Both the position numbers and the translations under genes were made by a program. A DNA stretch of 64,000 nucleotides from JAJDIA01 sp031555145. GTDB taxonomy: Bacteria > Bacteroidota > Bacteroidia > Bacteroidales > Tannerellaceae. Below are positions 43,353-50,977 of the stretch, piece after piece (the first letter of the stretch is position 1; every line of letters starts with the position of its first letter). The stretch is from positions 43,407-107,406 of the forward strand of contig JAVBUR010000030.1 of NCBI GenBank assembly GCA_031555145.1, read 5' to 3'. The notes under the pieces were generated by a model, which was not told the DNA's origin, made no database searches, and was given only the letters and a program-made list of their open reading frames with translations.

Positions 43353-44136
43353 AGGTATATCCATCGGGGGTGATTGTGAAAAGTAGGTAGTTGCGCTTCG
43401 CCATGTTGGCGCAGCTGTAATATAGGATGCCGTCGTCGAATGGTTCACGGACTGTCACATGATGTATATGGGCATGCAGGCAGAATTGCAGAGCGGGGAA
43501 GTGCTTGATATATTCCTGGAACACGTCCTTGACGTTGTTGTTGAACTGCTCGTTGCCCGGAGGGGCGTGCATGACGACAACTGTTTTCGTGTAGGAAGCG
43601 CTGTCGTTCAATTCGTTCTTGATAAAGGTGAAGTCGGGGACGGGATGCGAGTAGTCGTATTCGATGGCATTCGTGTTGAGGCAGACGAACTTAACGTCGC
43701 CTGCAATGAAGGCGAAGTTGTCGTCGCCATACAGCCTTTGATAGATACGATGCCCGTTGCCGATGATGTCGTGGTTGCCGATCAGGGTGACAAAAGGGGC
43801 GCGTAGCCTGCACATGAGTTCGTAGCACCATTCGTATTCTTTCTTCATCCCGAAGTCGGCCTGGTCGCCGCCATGGATGATGAAGTCGATATCCGGGCGC
43901 CGGTTGATGTGGTTGACGAAGGCTTCTGTCTCGTCGTAGGCGCGTTGTGTGTCGCCCATCATCACGAAGCGGATAGTGTCTTTGCCCCCGGTGGTTGTCT
44001 CAATGCGGGCGATTTGTGCGTGGTTGACCTGGCTGTCATTCGTACTCAGCCGTCCGTCGTAGGGGTGGTAGTCAATCAACTCACACGATGTCAGGAATAG
44101 CAGGGCCACAACAACCCATCGTTTGTTATTCATCAT
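43333..44136 (-). CDS. Metallophosphoesterase lipoprotein
   Basis: A 267-residue lipoprotein (lipobox FLTSC). The calcineurin-like phosphoesterase motifs are intact: VMMGDTQ, GGDQADFG, GNHD, VMHAPPG and HAHIHH, which bind two metals. It would hydrolyse phosphomono- or diesters outside the inner membrane. It has its own promoter, separate from the inositol-lipid genes upstream, though it follows them on the same strand. Confidence 0.85.
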   Translation of the reverse strand: MMNNKRWVVVALLFLTSCELIDYHPYDGRLSTNDSQVNHAQIARIETTTGGKDTIRFVMMGDTQRAYDETEAFVNHINRRPDIDFIIHGGDQADFGMKKEYEWCYELMCRLRAPFVTLIGNHDIIGNGHRIYQRLYGDDNFAFIAGDVKFVCLNTNAIEYDYSHPVPDFTFIKNELNDSASYTKTVVVMHAPPGNEQFNNNVKDVFQEYIKHFPALQFCLHAHIHHVTVREPFDDGILYYSCANMAKRNYLLFTITPDGYTYEAVYF

Positions 44137-44164
44137 AATATCTCCTTTTTGCCTTTATATACAG

Positions 44165-44172
44165 CAAAGGTA
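44165..44172 (-). promoter_or_regulatory. -7 promoter element for the metallophosphoesterase gene
   Basis: On the minus strand the bases read TACCTTTG; transcription would begin about 22 bases before the ATG. Confidence 0.5.
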
Positions 44173-44254
44173 GGCATAGCGTTCGTCGAAAAAAGGGCAT
44201 TTTCCGGCTTGTATTGGTCTGTTTGGGGAATAGGAGATTCATATCTGGTTGATA

Positions 44255-44275
44255 TTGAAAGCGCCTCGCTTTCAA
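44255..44275 (-). terminator. Possible hairpin at the end of the HAD gene
   Basis: TTGAAAGCG pairs exactly with CGCTTTCAA around a 3-base loop. On the minus strand it overlaps the HAD stop codon. There is no T-run, so it may stabilise or end the inositol operon transcript; uncertain. Confidence 0.4.
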
Positions 44276-45003
44276 GTTTCGTTGATATTGAAAATCCCCC
44301 TCAGCTCCTGGAAATCGGCAATGATGGCATCGGCGGTTTCGTCTCCCTTGTAGGCGGTCCAGCCGAGGCTTTTGAGCCAGATGGTGCGGCAACCGAGGGA
44401 GGCGGCAGGGAGGATGTCTTTGTCGTGGGAGTCGCCGATGACGACGATAGAGGAGGCGTCTATCTCAAGTTCTTCTACGCCGAGGGCGAAGATGCGGGGA
44501 TCGGGCTTACGGATACCGACGACGGCCGACTCGACGATAGATGCGAACAGGTGATCCAGGCTGAAGTCTTTCAATACCGACTCGATATTGCCGTAGAAGT
44601 TGGAAACCAATACCATGGGATAGCGGGCATGCAACGCTTCGAGGATGGGGCGGGCGTTGTCGATGGCTTGCCGGGCGTAGGCATAACACCAATCGGCTAA
44701 GCGGATGGAGAGGCAGTCGGCTGCCTGCGCTTCCGTCAGATGTCCATTCGCCATCAGCCATTCTACCTGAAGCGCCATCTTGATGCGGAGCATATCGGCG
44801 AAGGTATGTTGTGGTTGGATGATGGGATTCTTGCCCAGTGTGCGTTCGCCGTGGACGTAGGCATCGCGAAAGGTTTCTTTGGATACCGGAACACGGTAGT
44901 GTTCGTACGCCATCCAGATCACTTCGGCCCAGTGCATGCCGTTGCTGTCGATGGTACCGCCGTAGTCGAAAATAATACCTTTGATAAAAGCCGGATTAAG
45001 CAT
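44272..45003 (-). CDS. HAD-superfamily phosphatase, probable phosphatidylinositol-phosphate phosphatase
   Basis: A 243-residue HAD protein. Motif I is GIIFDYGGTIDSNG with the two Asp; motif II is MVLVSNFYG; motif IV is VVIGDSHDKDIL. In the Bacteroides thetaiotaomicron inositol-lipid locus (BT_1522 to BT_1526), the corresponding enzyme removes the phosphate of phosphatidylinositol phosphate. Position immediately after the phosphatidyltransferase, with an 8-base overlap, supports that role here. The start ATG is the one nearest the family beginning. Confidence 0.75.
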   Translation of the reverse strand: MLNPAFIKGIIFDYGGTIDSNGMHWAEVIWMAYEHYRVPVSKETFRDAYVHGERTLGKNPIIQPQHTFADMLRIKMALQVEWLMANGHLTEAQAADCLSIRLADWCYAYARQAIDNARPILEALHARYPMVLVSNFYGNIESVLKDFSLDHLFASIVESAVVGIRKPDPRIFALGVEELEIDASSIVVIGDSHDKDILPAASLGCRTIWLKSLGWTAYKGDETADAIIADFQELRGIFNINET

Positions 45004-45925
45004 GGTCGTATGCATGTGTTTGAAGTTCGGTAGTAAATGTACGGCAGAAACGTTCGTGGGTGAGGGTCATATAAAGTAGCATCCCATTCAGGACAGTCAG
45101 TTCGAAGACGAAATAAAGCCATGGCAGGTTGATCAACAGGCTGGTGAAGAGTGCGATCGTACGTAGGTTGAATGACAGCATGTTGGTATATTTCATCAGC
45201 GGAAGGCTCTTCTGCCGAAAGGCGGTACGGAAGGCCTCGGGAGCCTGTCCGTCGTAGTCTGTCCGGATAACGGTGATCATTTTCTGGAAACGGGGACTGG
45301 CTTTTTCCTGTCCTACGGTATAGTTGATATAGAGTGTTTCGAACGCTTTGTAGATAAAGTCGTGCTTCCAACTCAGTTTCTTGTAATTTTCTTTCAGGGC
45401 AGGAGAGTAGGAGAGTTCGCTTCCATCTTTCCCTTTGAGGAAGAGGAGGTGGATATTACGGTAGTAGTCGGCCAGCGATGCCTGTTTGGTGTGGCAGAAT
45501 CCGGTTACGGCAGCCAATACCCAGATCCAGATACCCCAGGTCGGCGTTAATCGGATACAGATAGCGGCATAGATAGCAATAAACCAAACGTCGCCACAAG
45601 CTCCGTCGAGGATGCGTCCGAGTTGACTCTTCTGTCCTGTCATACGTGCCAGTTGACCGTCGGCGCTATCATAGGAGTTCGCCCATACGAGCAGCAGCAT
45701 CCCAACAATGTTAATCCATATATTATTGAATCCGAAGCATATTCCGGCAACCGCGCCGATAACGATCGCCGCCACCGTAATGGCATTCGGTGTAACGCCC
45801 AGCTTATGGAAGAAAAGCGCCCAACGATAACCGATGGGACGATAAAAATGGATGTCGATAAACTCTTCCGTGTCCAGCGACTTCAGAGAGGCTTCCAGAT
45901 CGGGCGTAATTGTCTTTTTACTCAT
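44996..45925 (-). CDS. CDP-alcohol phosphatidyltransferase, probable phosphatidylinositol-phosphate synthase
   Basis: A 309-residue membrane protein with about six transmembrane segments. The family signature is complete: DSADGQLARMTGQKSQLG then RILDGACGD gives D-x2-DG-x2-AR-x8-G-x3-D-x3-D. It would join CDP-diacylglycerol to inositol-1-phosphate. The neighbours (inositol-phosphate synthase, nucleotidyltransferase, HAD phosphatase) match the Bacteroides inositol-lipid locus. ATG at MSKKTITP was preferred to an upstream frame extension. Confidence 0.85.
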   Translation of the reverse strand: MSKKTITPDLEASLKSLDTEEFIDIHFYRPIGYRWALFFHKLGVTPNAITVAAIVIGAVAGICFGFNNIWINIVGMLLLVWANSYDSADGQLARMTGQKSQLGRILDGACGDVWFIAIYAAICIRLTPTWGIWIWVLAAVTGFCHTKQASLADYYRNIHLLFLKGKDGSELSYSPALKENYKKLSWKHDFIYKAFETLYINYTVGQEKASPRFQKMITVIRTDYDGQAPEAFRTAFRQKSLPLMKYTNMLSFNLRTIALFTSLLINLPWLYFVFELTVLNGMLLYMTLTHERFCRTFTTELQTHAYDHA

Positions 45926-45948
45926 TGTGTGTGCTTGCGTTTGTACTC

Positions 45949-46812
45949 TTATGTGTTTGTCTCGAATAGCTGTTTGATGCGTTGGGCGATATAATACGCC
46001 GCCTCGTTGCGGCAAGGTGCGAAGCTGGGCCAGTCATTGAAGTCGATCAGGCGGATGGTGCCGTCTTCCGATACGATACAGTCGCCGCCATAGATATGGA
46101 TGTCGAGTACTTCGGCTGCCCGGTTGCAGATCGAGATCAGTTCTTCGGCATGGAAACGGATACCTTTGGCCGTCCCGTTGATCTGCTCCAATCCGAATTT
46201 GCTATGGTGCATATTGGAGGGATAGAACCAGTAGAAGAAGTCGGTACCCGTCACACCGTAAAACTTCACCAGATCGCCCATCAGGTGTTCGTTGATCACA
46301 GCTGTTGGGATGCCGCGGATGGCATATTCTTTCAGGATGCCGGCTGCCTCTTCGGTATTGCGTACGTAAGTGACGTCTTCGCGATGGATGGCATGAAAGT
46401 CACCCCGCTTGATCCAGCAGTTGTCGAATCCGGCCTGTTCGAGCGCTTCAGTAGGGTCTTTGTCCGTATCGAGAATGATGCTGGCAGGGTGGGAGACGTG
46501 GTTGTCCATCAACAGGCGTGTCATTTTTTCGCGTGTGCAGTTCTCGATACCGAAGCCCGAATTGACTACGCGCTTGCCTCCCTTTTCCCATTGTTGCAGG
46601 GTGTGGATGGAATGCCAGTCGCGTACCATATTAAATATATAGTCTTCTTCCAACCGGTTCAGTTGGAGGTCGGACTCAATGTATTCGTTGACGATGTAAC
46701 CGGCATCGCGCAGGTGCTTGGCAGTGAGCGAAAAGATGGCGGCGTCGTTCCCGATATGGTTGGGTGAGAACTGATTGCCCCGTCTGATGCCGGCTATGGG
46801 TTGTCTATTCAT
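45949..46812 (-). CDS. ATP-grasp-like protein of inositol-lipid operon
   Basis: A 287-residue protein with an ATP-grasp course: NCWIKRGDFHAIHREDV, TAVINEHLMGDLVKFYGVTGT, GGDCIVSEDGTIRLIDFNDWPSF, where the Asp and Asn near the end fit metal ligands. Its substrate is unknown. It lies between the nucleotidyltransferase and the phosphatidyltransferase, and corresponds by position to an uncharacterised member of the B. thetaiotaomicron locus. Start chosen at MNRQPIAG. Confidence 0.7.
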   Translation of the reverse strand: MNRQPIAGIRRGNQFSPNHIGNDAAIFSLTAKHLRDAGYIVNEYIESDLQLNRLEEDYIFNMVRDWHSIHTLQQWEKGGKRVVNSGFGIENCTREKMTRLLMDNHVSHPASIILDTDKDPTEALEQAGFDNCWIKRGDFHAIHREDVTYVRNTEEAAGILKEYAIRGIPTAVINEHLMGDLVKFYGVTGTDFFYWFYPSNMHHSKFGLEQINGTAKGIRFHAEELISICNRAAEVLDIHIYGGDCIVSEDGTIRLIDFNDWPSFAPCRNEAAYYIAQRIKQLFETNT

Positions 46813-46819
46813 TGGTAGG

Positions 46820-47521
46820 TTATTTTGATTGTAAGAATGCTTCTGCTTTGGCGATATCTTCGGCATGGTCTACGTCGATGATCTTGGAGAAGGGGTAAGC
46901 GCGGAGCTGTAAACCTTCGGTGATCAGGGCGCGCTGGTAGTTACGCATGCGCGACATGCCATCGTGGATGGCTTTCTCCAACACGCTGATAGCCGGGCGT
47001 TTGAGACAGTAGATGCCGCCGGATATATACGTTGCCGTAGGGGTTACCTGGTCGGCGAAGCCCTGGATACCTAAATGCGTGTCTGTTTCCACATAGAGCG
47101 GTTTCTCGTCGTCGATGTAGTCGGTGACAGCCATCAGTCCGTCGATTTCTTCCGATTCGGTGAACGAGCGGATATAGCCGCCAAACTCTTCTTCGTGGAA
47201 GATGGTATCGACAGTGGTCAGGCAGAGGCTGCCGCTCTGCATGTCGCGGCTCAGTTCGTAAAAGCTGTGCATGGAGCTGGGAGTCGACTTCACCAGCAAG
47301 TGGAAAGGAACGGGGAGGGAGAGGCCGCGTAGGTGTTCCTGAACGGCTGTCATTTCTTCGTTCACGATGATCCGTATGGAAGAAGCACCGTTTTTCAGAA
47401 ATACATTGATCAAACGATCTACCAGGGCCACGCCGTTCAGTGGTACCAATGGTTTCGGCCATTTCACTCCTTCCTGTGCGAGGCGGGAGCCTTCTCCGGC
47501 CGCAATAATTGCATAATCCAT
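46820..47521 (-). CDS. Nucleotidyltransferase of inositol-lipid operon
   Basis: A 233-residue NTP-transferase (GT-A-like) fold. It opens with MDYAIIAAGEGSRLAQEG and KWPKPLVPLNG, the nucleotide-binding loop, and has LTTVDTIFHEEE as the acidic metal site. Such enzymes make CDP- or UDP-activated sugars or polyols; a CDP-inositol product would be one possibility in this operon. The ATG sits ten bases after a perfect palindrome. Confidence 0.75.
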   Translation of the reverse strand: MDYAIIAAGEGSRLAQEGVKWPKPLVPLNGVALVDRLINVFLKNGASSIRIIVNEEMTAVQEHLRGLSLPVPFHLLVKSTPSSMHSFYELSRDMQSGSLCLTTVDTIFHEEEFGGYIRSFTESEEIDGLMAVTDYIDDEKPLYVETDTHLGIQGFADQVTPTATYISGGIYCLKRPAISVLEKAIHDGMSRMRNYQRALITEGLQLRAYPFSKIIDVDHAEDIAKAEAFLQSK

Positions 47522-47530
47522 TCTCAAAAA

Positions 47531-47546
47531 CCTTTATATATAAAGG
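47531..47546. promoter_or_regulatory. 16-bp perfect palindrome ahead of the nucleotidyltransferase gene
   Basis: CCTTTATATATAAAGG is its own complement. It lies between the inositol-phosphate synthase gene and the rest of the operon, next to a larger stem-loop, and may be an operator or RNA hairpin. Confidence 0.5.
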
Positions 47547-47586
47547 AACTGTGTCAAGAACCTGTCTATGGCTCCTGACACAGTCC
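47545..47586 (-). repeat. Stem-loop between ino1 and the nucleotidyltransferase gene
   Basis: ACTGTGTCA (47548-47556) pairs with TGACACAGT (47576-47584), extended by GG/CC with one bulge, around a 19-base loop. It follows the inositol-phosphate synthase stop codon on the minus strand and could reduce read-through. Confidence 0.6.
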
Positions 47587-47593
47587 TTACTGT

Positions 47594-48895
47594 TTAGTCC
47601 ATATAATCGATGGTCTGCTCACCGATGATGGTACGAAGCGTGTTCTTCAGACGAGTGTGCTGGATGAACAGGTCGTGTTCGGGAACTTCGTCTTCCTTGT
47701 GCATCGGACTCTTGAAGTAGAACGAGAGCCAGGATTGGATACCCCAGAAGCCACAACGCAGCGACAGGTCGGAAAACAACACCAGGTCGAGGCAAAGCGG
47801 AGCCGCCAGGATAGAGTCACGGCAGAGGAAATCCACCTTCAACTGCATCGGATAGCCCATCCAGCCGATGATGTCGATGTTGTCCCATCCTTCCTTGTTG
47901 TCTTTGCGCGGTGGGTAGTAGTTGATACGTACCTTGTGGTAAATATTGCCGTACAGCTCGGGATAGACGTCGGTTTGCAGGATGGTGTCGATTACCGACA
48001 GCTTGCTTACTTCCTTCGTCTTGAATGAACCCGGATCGTCCAGCACTTCGCCATCACGGTTACCGAGGATGTTGGTCGAGAACCAACCTTCGAGACCCAG
48101 CATACGTGTCTTGAGCATCGGTGCGAGGACGGTCTTCAACATCGTCTGACCCGTCTTGTAGTCCTTGCCGCAGATGGGCACTTGCATCTTTTCAGACAGT
48201 TCCCACATGGCCGGTGTGTCGACACAGAGGTTCGGTGCACCCATAATGAACGGGCAGCCTTCCGCGATGGCGGCATAGGCATAACACATGCTCGGGGCGA
48301 TCACTTCTTCGTTGTTTTCCTTCATCGCCTTTTCGAAAGCAGCGAGGGATTTGTGCTCTTCCGAGAGGGGAATATAGACTTCCGTACTGGCCGCCCACAT
48401 CACAACGACACGGTCACAACCGTTTATCGACTTGAAGCTGCGGATGTCTTCGCGTACCTGCTCCATCAACTCCCAACGTGTGGAAGCGCTTTTGACATGC
48501 GTACCGTGCAGGCGTTTGACGAAATTCTGGTCGAACACAGCCTTCATCGGGCGGATTGCTTCCAATTCTTCTTTCACACAGTCGATGTCTTCTTTTTTCA
48601 ACACTTCAGCGTGCATGGAAGCTTCGTAGATATTCTCCTCAAAGATATCCCATCCGCCGAACACCATGTCGTCCAGTCCTGCCAAGGGCACTACATCCTT
48701 AATTTTGGGGAAGCGGTTCTCGTTGCGCTTGCCTAACCGGATGGTGGCTAACTGGGTCAGCGATCCGATCGGCGTAGCTTTCCCTTTCCGCACGGCTAAT
48801 GTGCCGCAAATAAACGTTGAAGATACAGCACCTCCAACCCCAACTACCAGGACGCCAAGTTTGCCGTTGGCTTCCTTCACACTAATTTTTCCCAT
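47594..48895 (-). CDS. ino1: myo-Inositol-1-phosphate synthase
   Basis: A 433-residue protein. The NAD-binding start is GKLGVLVVGVGGAVSSTF, and the core has GGWDIFEENIYEAS, then CGKDYKTGQTMLKT with the Lys and Thr of the active site and GNRDGEVLDDP. It converts glucose-6-phosphate to inositol-1-phosphate, the first step of inositol-lipid synthesis. Bacteroidetes carry this type; the homolog in B. thetaiotaomicron is BT_1526. It heads the operon and has a promoter element 29 bases upstream. Confidence 0.95.
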   Translation of the reverse strand: MGKISVKEANGKLGVLVVGVGGAVSSTFICGTLAVRKGKATPIGSLTQLATIRLGKRNENRFPKIKDVVPLAGLDDMVFGGWDIFEENIYEASMHAEVLKKEDIDCVKEELEAIRPMKAVFDQNFVKRLHGTHVKSASTRWELMEQVREDIRSFKSINGCDRVVVMWAASTEVYIPLSEEHKSLAAFEKAMKENNEEVIAPSMCYAYAAIAEGCPFIMGAPNLCVDTPAMWELSEKMQVPICGKDYKTGQTMLKTVLAPMLKTRMLGLEGWFSTNILGNRDGEVLDDPGSFKTKEVSKLSVIDTILQTDVYPELYGNIYHKVRINYYPPRKDNKEGWDNIDIIGWMGYPMQLKVDFLCRDSILAAPLCLDLVLFSDLSLRCGFWGIQSWLSFYFKSPMHKEDEVPEHDLFIQHTRLKNTLRTIIGEQTIDYMD

Positions 48896-48924
48896 ATTTT
48901 CACAAGTTCATAGAATAATGGGTA

Positions 48925-48932
48925 CAAAATTA
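48925..48932 (-). promoter_or_regulatory. -7 promoter element for ino1
   Basis: On the minus strand the bases read TAATTTTG, fitting TAnnTTTG; predicted leader about 24 bases. Confidence 0.5.
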
Positions 48933-49030
48933 ATTTAAATCGGGCACATAAACCATTTCACATCCTGATTATATTGGGCAAAATCAGGAATAAATACGTC
49001 CCGAATGAATAAAAAACCATATTTTCTTCC

Positions 49031-49038
49031 TACGTTTG
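49031..49038 (+). promoter_or_regulatory. -7 promoter element for the barrel gene at 49056
   Basis: TACGTTTG fits TAnnTTTG, leaving a 12-base leader to the first ATG or 33 bases to the second. Confidence 0.5.
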
Positions 49039-49055
49039 CACGAACGTAACGGACT

Positions 49056-50315
49056 ATGTTGAAGCTATCGCGAAAGATGAAAAGTGTTTTCAGATGTGTA
49101 TTTGGAAGTTGTCTGGTCGGGCTGATGGGAAGCCTGCCGGGTGGTGTGTGCGCACAGATATCCGAAAAGGTGTATACCTCAGATTATCACATTCTTCCTG
49201 AAAAAGAGCGGCAACTGTCGGTCGAACTCGATAACATTAGTTTCTTTAAAAATAATGAATACGACAGCCAGGTGATGAAAGGTTATTCCCTGCCTGGCCT
49301 CTGGTTGCAGCCCAAGGCCGTATATTATCCATTGAAGACGATCAAGCTGGAATTGGGTGCGCATGCGCTGATTTATCATGGCGCTGTGAAATATCCGAGT
49401 ATGGCCTATCAGGATATCGCTTACTGGAAAGGTGACCAATATCAATATGGTGTTCATATCCTGCCCTGGTTCCGTGCCCAGGCGGCGCTATCCGACCAGG
49501 TGAACATTGTCCTGGGAAATATCTATGGCGCCGCTAACCACCAGCTGATCGACCCTTTATATAGCCCGGAACTGAACCTGACCGCCGACCCGGAAACGGG
49601 ACTTCAGGTGTTGGTAGATACCCGGGTACTCCACCTTGATAGTTGGGTGAACTGGCAGAGCTTTATCTACCGCACGGATACGCACCAGGAGGCCTTTACC
49701 TTCGGCCTATCTTCGCGGGTGAAGTTTAACGATCCGGAATCGAAATGGCACTTTTACCTCCCCTTCCAAGCGTTGGCACAGCACCGCGGAGGCGAGATCG
49801 ATACACTGACTACCAATTCCGTCCAAACGTTGATGAATGGTGCTCTCGGGTTGGGTACGGTCTGGAATGTGAATGCCGGTCTACTGAAACGTGTGAGCCT
49901 CGAAGCTGATGTGGCTGGTTACTACCAGCAGGCCGGTAAGCTCTGGCCGTTGGATAATGGCTATGGTAACTACATCAACCTGACGGCCGATATCAGCAAC
50001 TTTCGTTTGAAGGCATCCTATTGGGAATGCTACGACTTTATCTCCATGTTCGGCTCCCCCTTCTATGGCTCTGTTTCGACATCCAAGCCTGGCATGACAT
50101 TCGATCAGCCGCAAATGGTTTACTTCGGCGCCGAATACGCCCGTACCTTTGGGAAAGGCTTCGCCATTGGCATTGATGTCGATGTCTACTATCGCTTGCC
50201 TTGCTCCGTTTACGATCCCACTGACGGCTGGCAACCGGCTGGCGCCGCTACTACCAGCTTCTCCGCCGGCATCTACCTCCGTGCCAACCCCTCCTTCCTG
50301 CTGAAGAAATTTTGA
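49056..50315 (+). CDS. Exported barrel-like protein, unknown
   Basis: A 419-residue protein (or 412 from the second ATG at 49077) with a signal peptide ending CAQ. The rest is rich in strands with Tyr, Trp and Phe and repeated turns (AVYYPLKTIKLELGAHALIY, RAQAALSDQVNIVLGNIYG, GFAIGIDVDVYYRL) and ends LKKF, as in outer-membrane barrels of 14-16 strands. No known family. It stands alone between the inositol cluster and the hydrogenase operon. Confidence 0.65.
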   Translation: MLKLSRKMKSVFRCVFGSCLVGLMGSLPGGVCAQISEKVYTSDYHILPEKERQLSVELDNISFFKNNEYDSQVMKGYSLPGLWLQPKAVYYPLKTIKLELGAHALIYHGAVKYPSMAYQDIAYWKGDQYQYGVHILPWFRAQAALSDQVNIVLGNIYGAANHQLIDPLYSPELNLTADPETGLQVLVDTRVLHLDSWVNWQSFIYRTDTHQEAFTFGLSSRVKFNDPESKWHFYLPFQALAQHRGGEIDTLTTNSVQTLMNGALGLGTVWNVNAGLLKRVSLEADVAGYYQQAGKLWPLDNGYGNYINLTADISNFRLKASYWECYDFISMFGSPFYGSVSTSKPGMTFDQPQMVYFGAEYARTFGKGFAIGIDVDVYYRLPCSVYDPTDGWQPAGAATTSFSAGIYLRANPSFLLKKF

Positions 50316-50476
50316 TCTTTCTCTTTGGTATTTGTGGGGTGTGTGGCGTGTGTAATTTTTTGTCGGATGGGCCGTTTACTTTCTTTTTGGTAGCAAATGG
50401 GCTCGCTGGCTTATAGGGTAGGCTTCGGGAGGTTGCTAATTGGCGGTTAACGGTGAAAAAATACACAAATAGTCGC

Positions 50477-50506
50477 TTGTTATTTGGAGGGAAATGGCTA
50501 TGTTTG
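50477..50506 (+). promoter_or_regulatory. Promoter of the hydrogenase operon
   Basis: TTG at 50477-50479 and TATGTTTG at 50499-50506 have exactly 19 bases between them, matching the Bacteroidetes consensus. It overlaps an upstream ATG at 50494, ruling that start out. Confidence 0.7.
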
Positions 50507-50556
50507 TTCAGTCAACGCACAAGTTTATATGCAGTTACCTTAAAAACAGACAAACC

Positions 50557-50955
50557 ATGAACAAAGTAAAGTCGCTGGACGACCTTCGAAAAATGCGTGA
50601 ATCCGTACGAACAACCTTGGATATCCGTGAAAAAAGTAATAATCCCGAACAAATGGTGCGCGTGAAAATATCAATGGCCACTTGTGGTATCGCCACAGGA
50701 GCTAAAGAAATCATGACCTATTTCATTGAGGCGCTGGACCGTCAGAAGGTTGACGCCCTCGTGACGCAGACTGGCTGTATGGGTTATTGCTATGCCGAAC
50801 CCACCGTGGAGATTACCCTTCCGGGAAAAGAACCGTTGGTATTTGGCTATGTTACCCGCTCGAAAGTGGATGAGCTAATCAGTAAATATATACAACAAGG
50901 TATCCTGTTGGATGATATCATGCCGATCACTTATTCGGTGGTAAATCCCGAGTAA
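50557..50955 (+). CDS. Thioredoxin-like [2Fe-2S] ferredoxin of the hydrogenase operon
   Basis: A 132-residue protein. The cluster ligands are visible as ATCGIATGA and TGCMGYCYAEP, a NuoE-like thioredoxin-fold pattern. Small proteins of this type sit in NADH-linked [FeFe]-hydrogenase operons and probably carry electrons to the flavoprotein encoded next. The start MNKVKSLDDL was chosen because the promoter lies upstream and the family begins there. Confidence 0.85.
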   Translation: MNKVKSLDDLRKMRESVRTTLDIREKSNNPEQMVRVKISMATCGIATGAKEIMTYFIEALDRQKVDALVTQTGCMGYCYAEPTVEITLPGKEPLVFGYVTRSKVDELISKYIQQGILLDDIMPITYSVVNPE

Positions 50956-50977
50956 CCTTTAATACGACCATACATTT

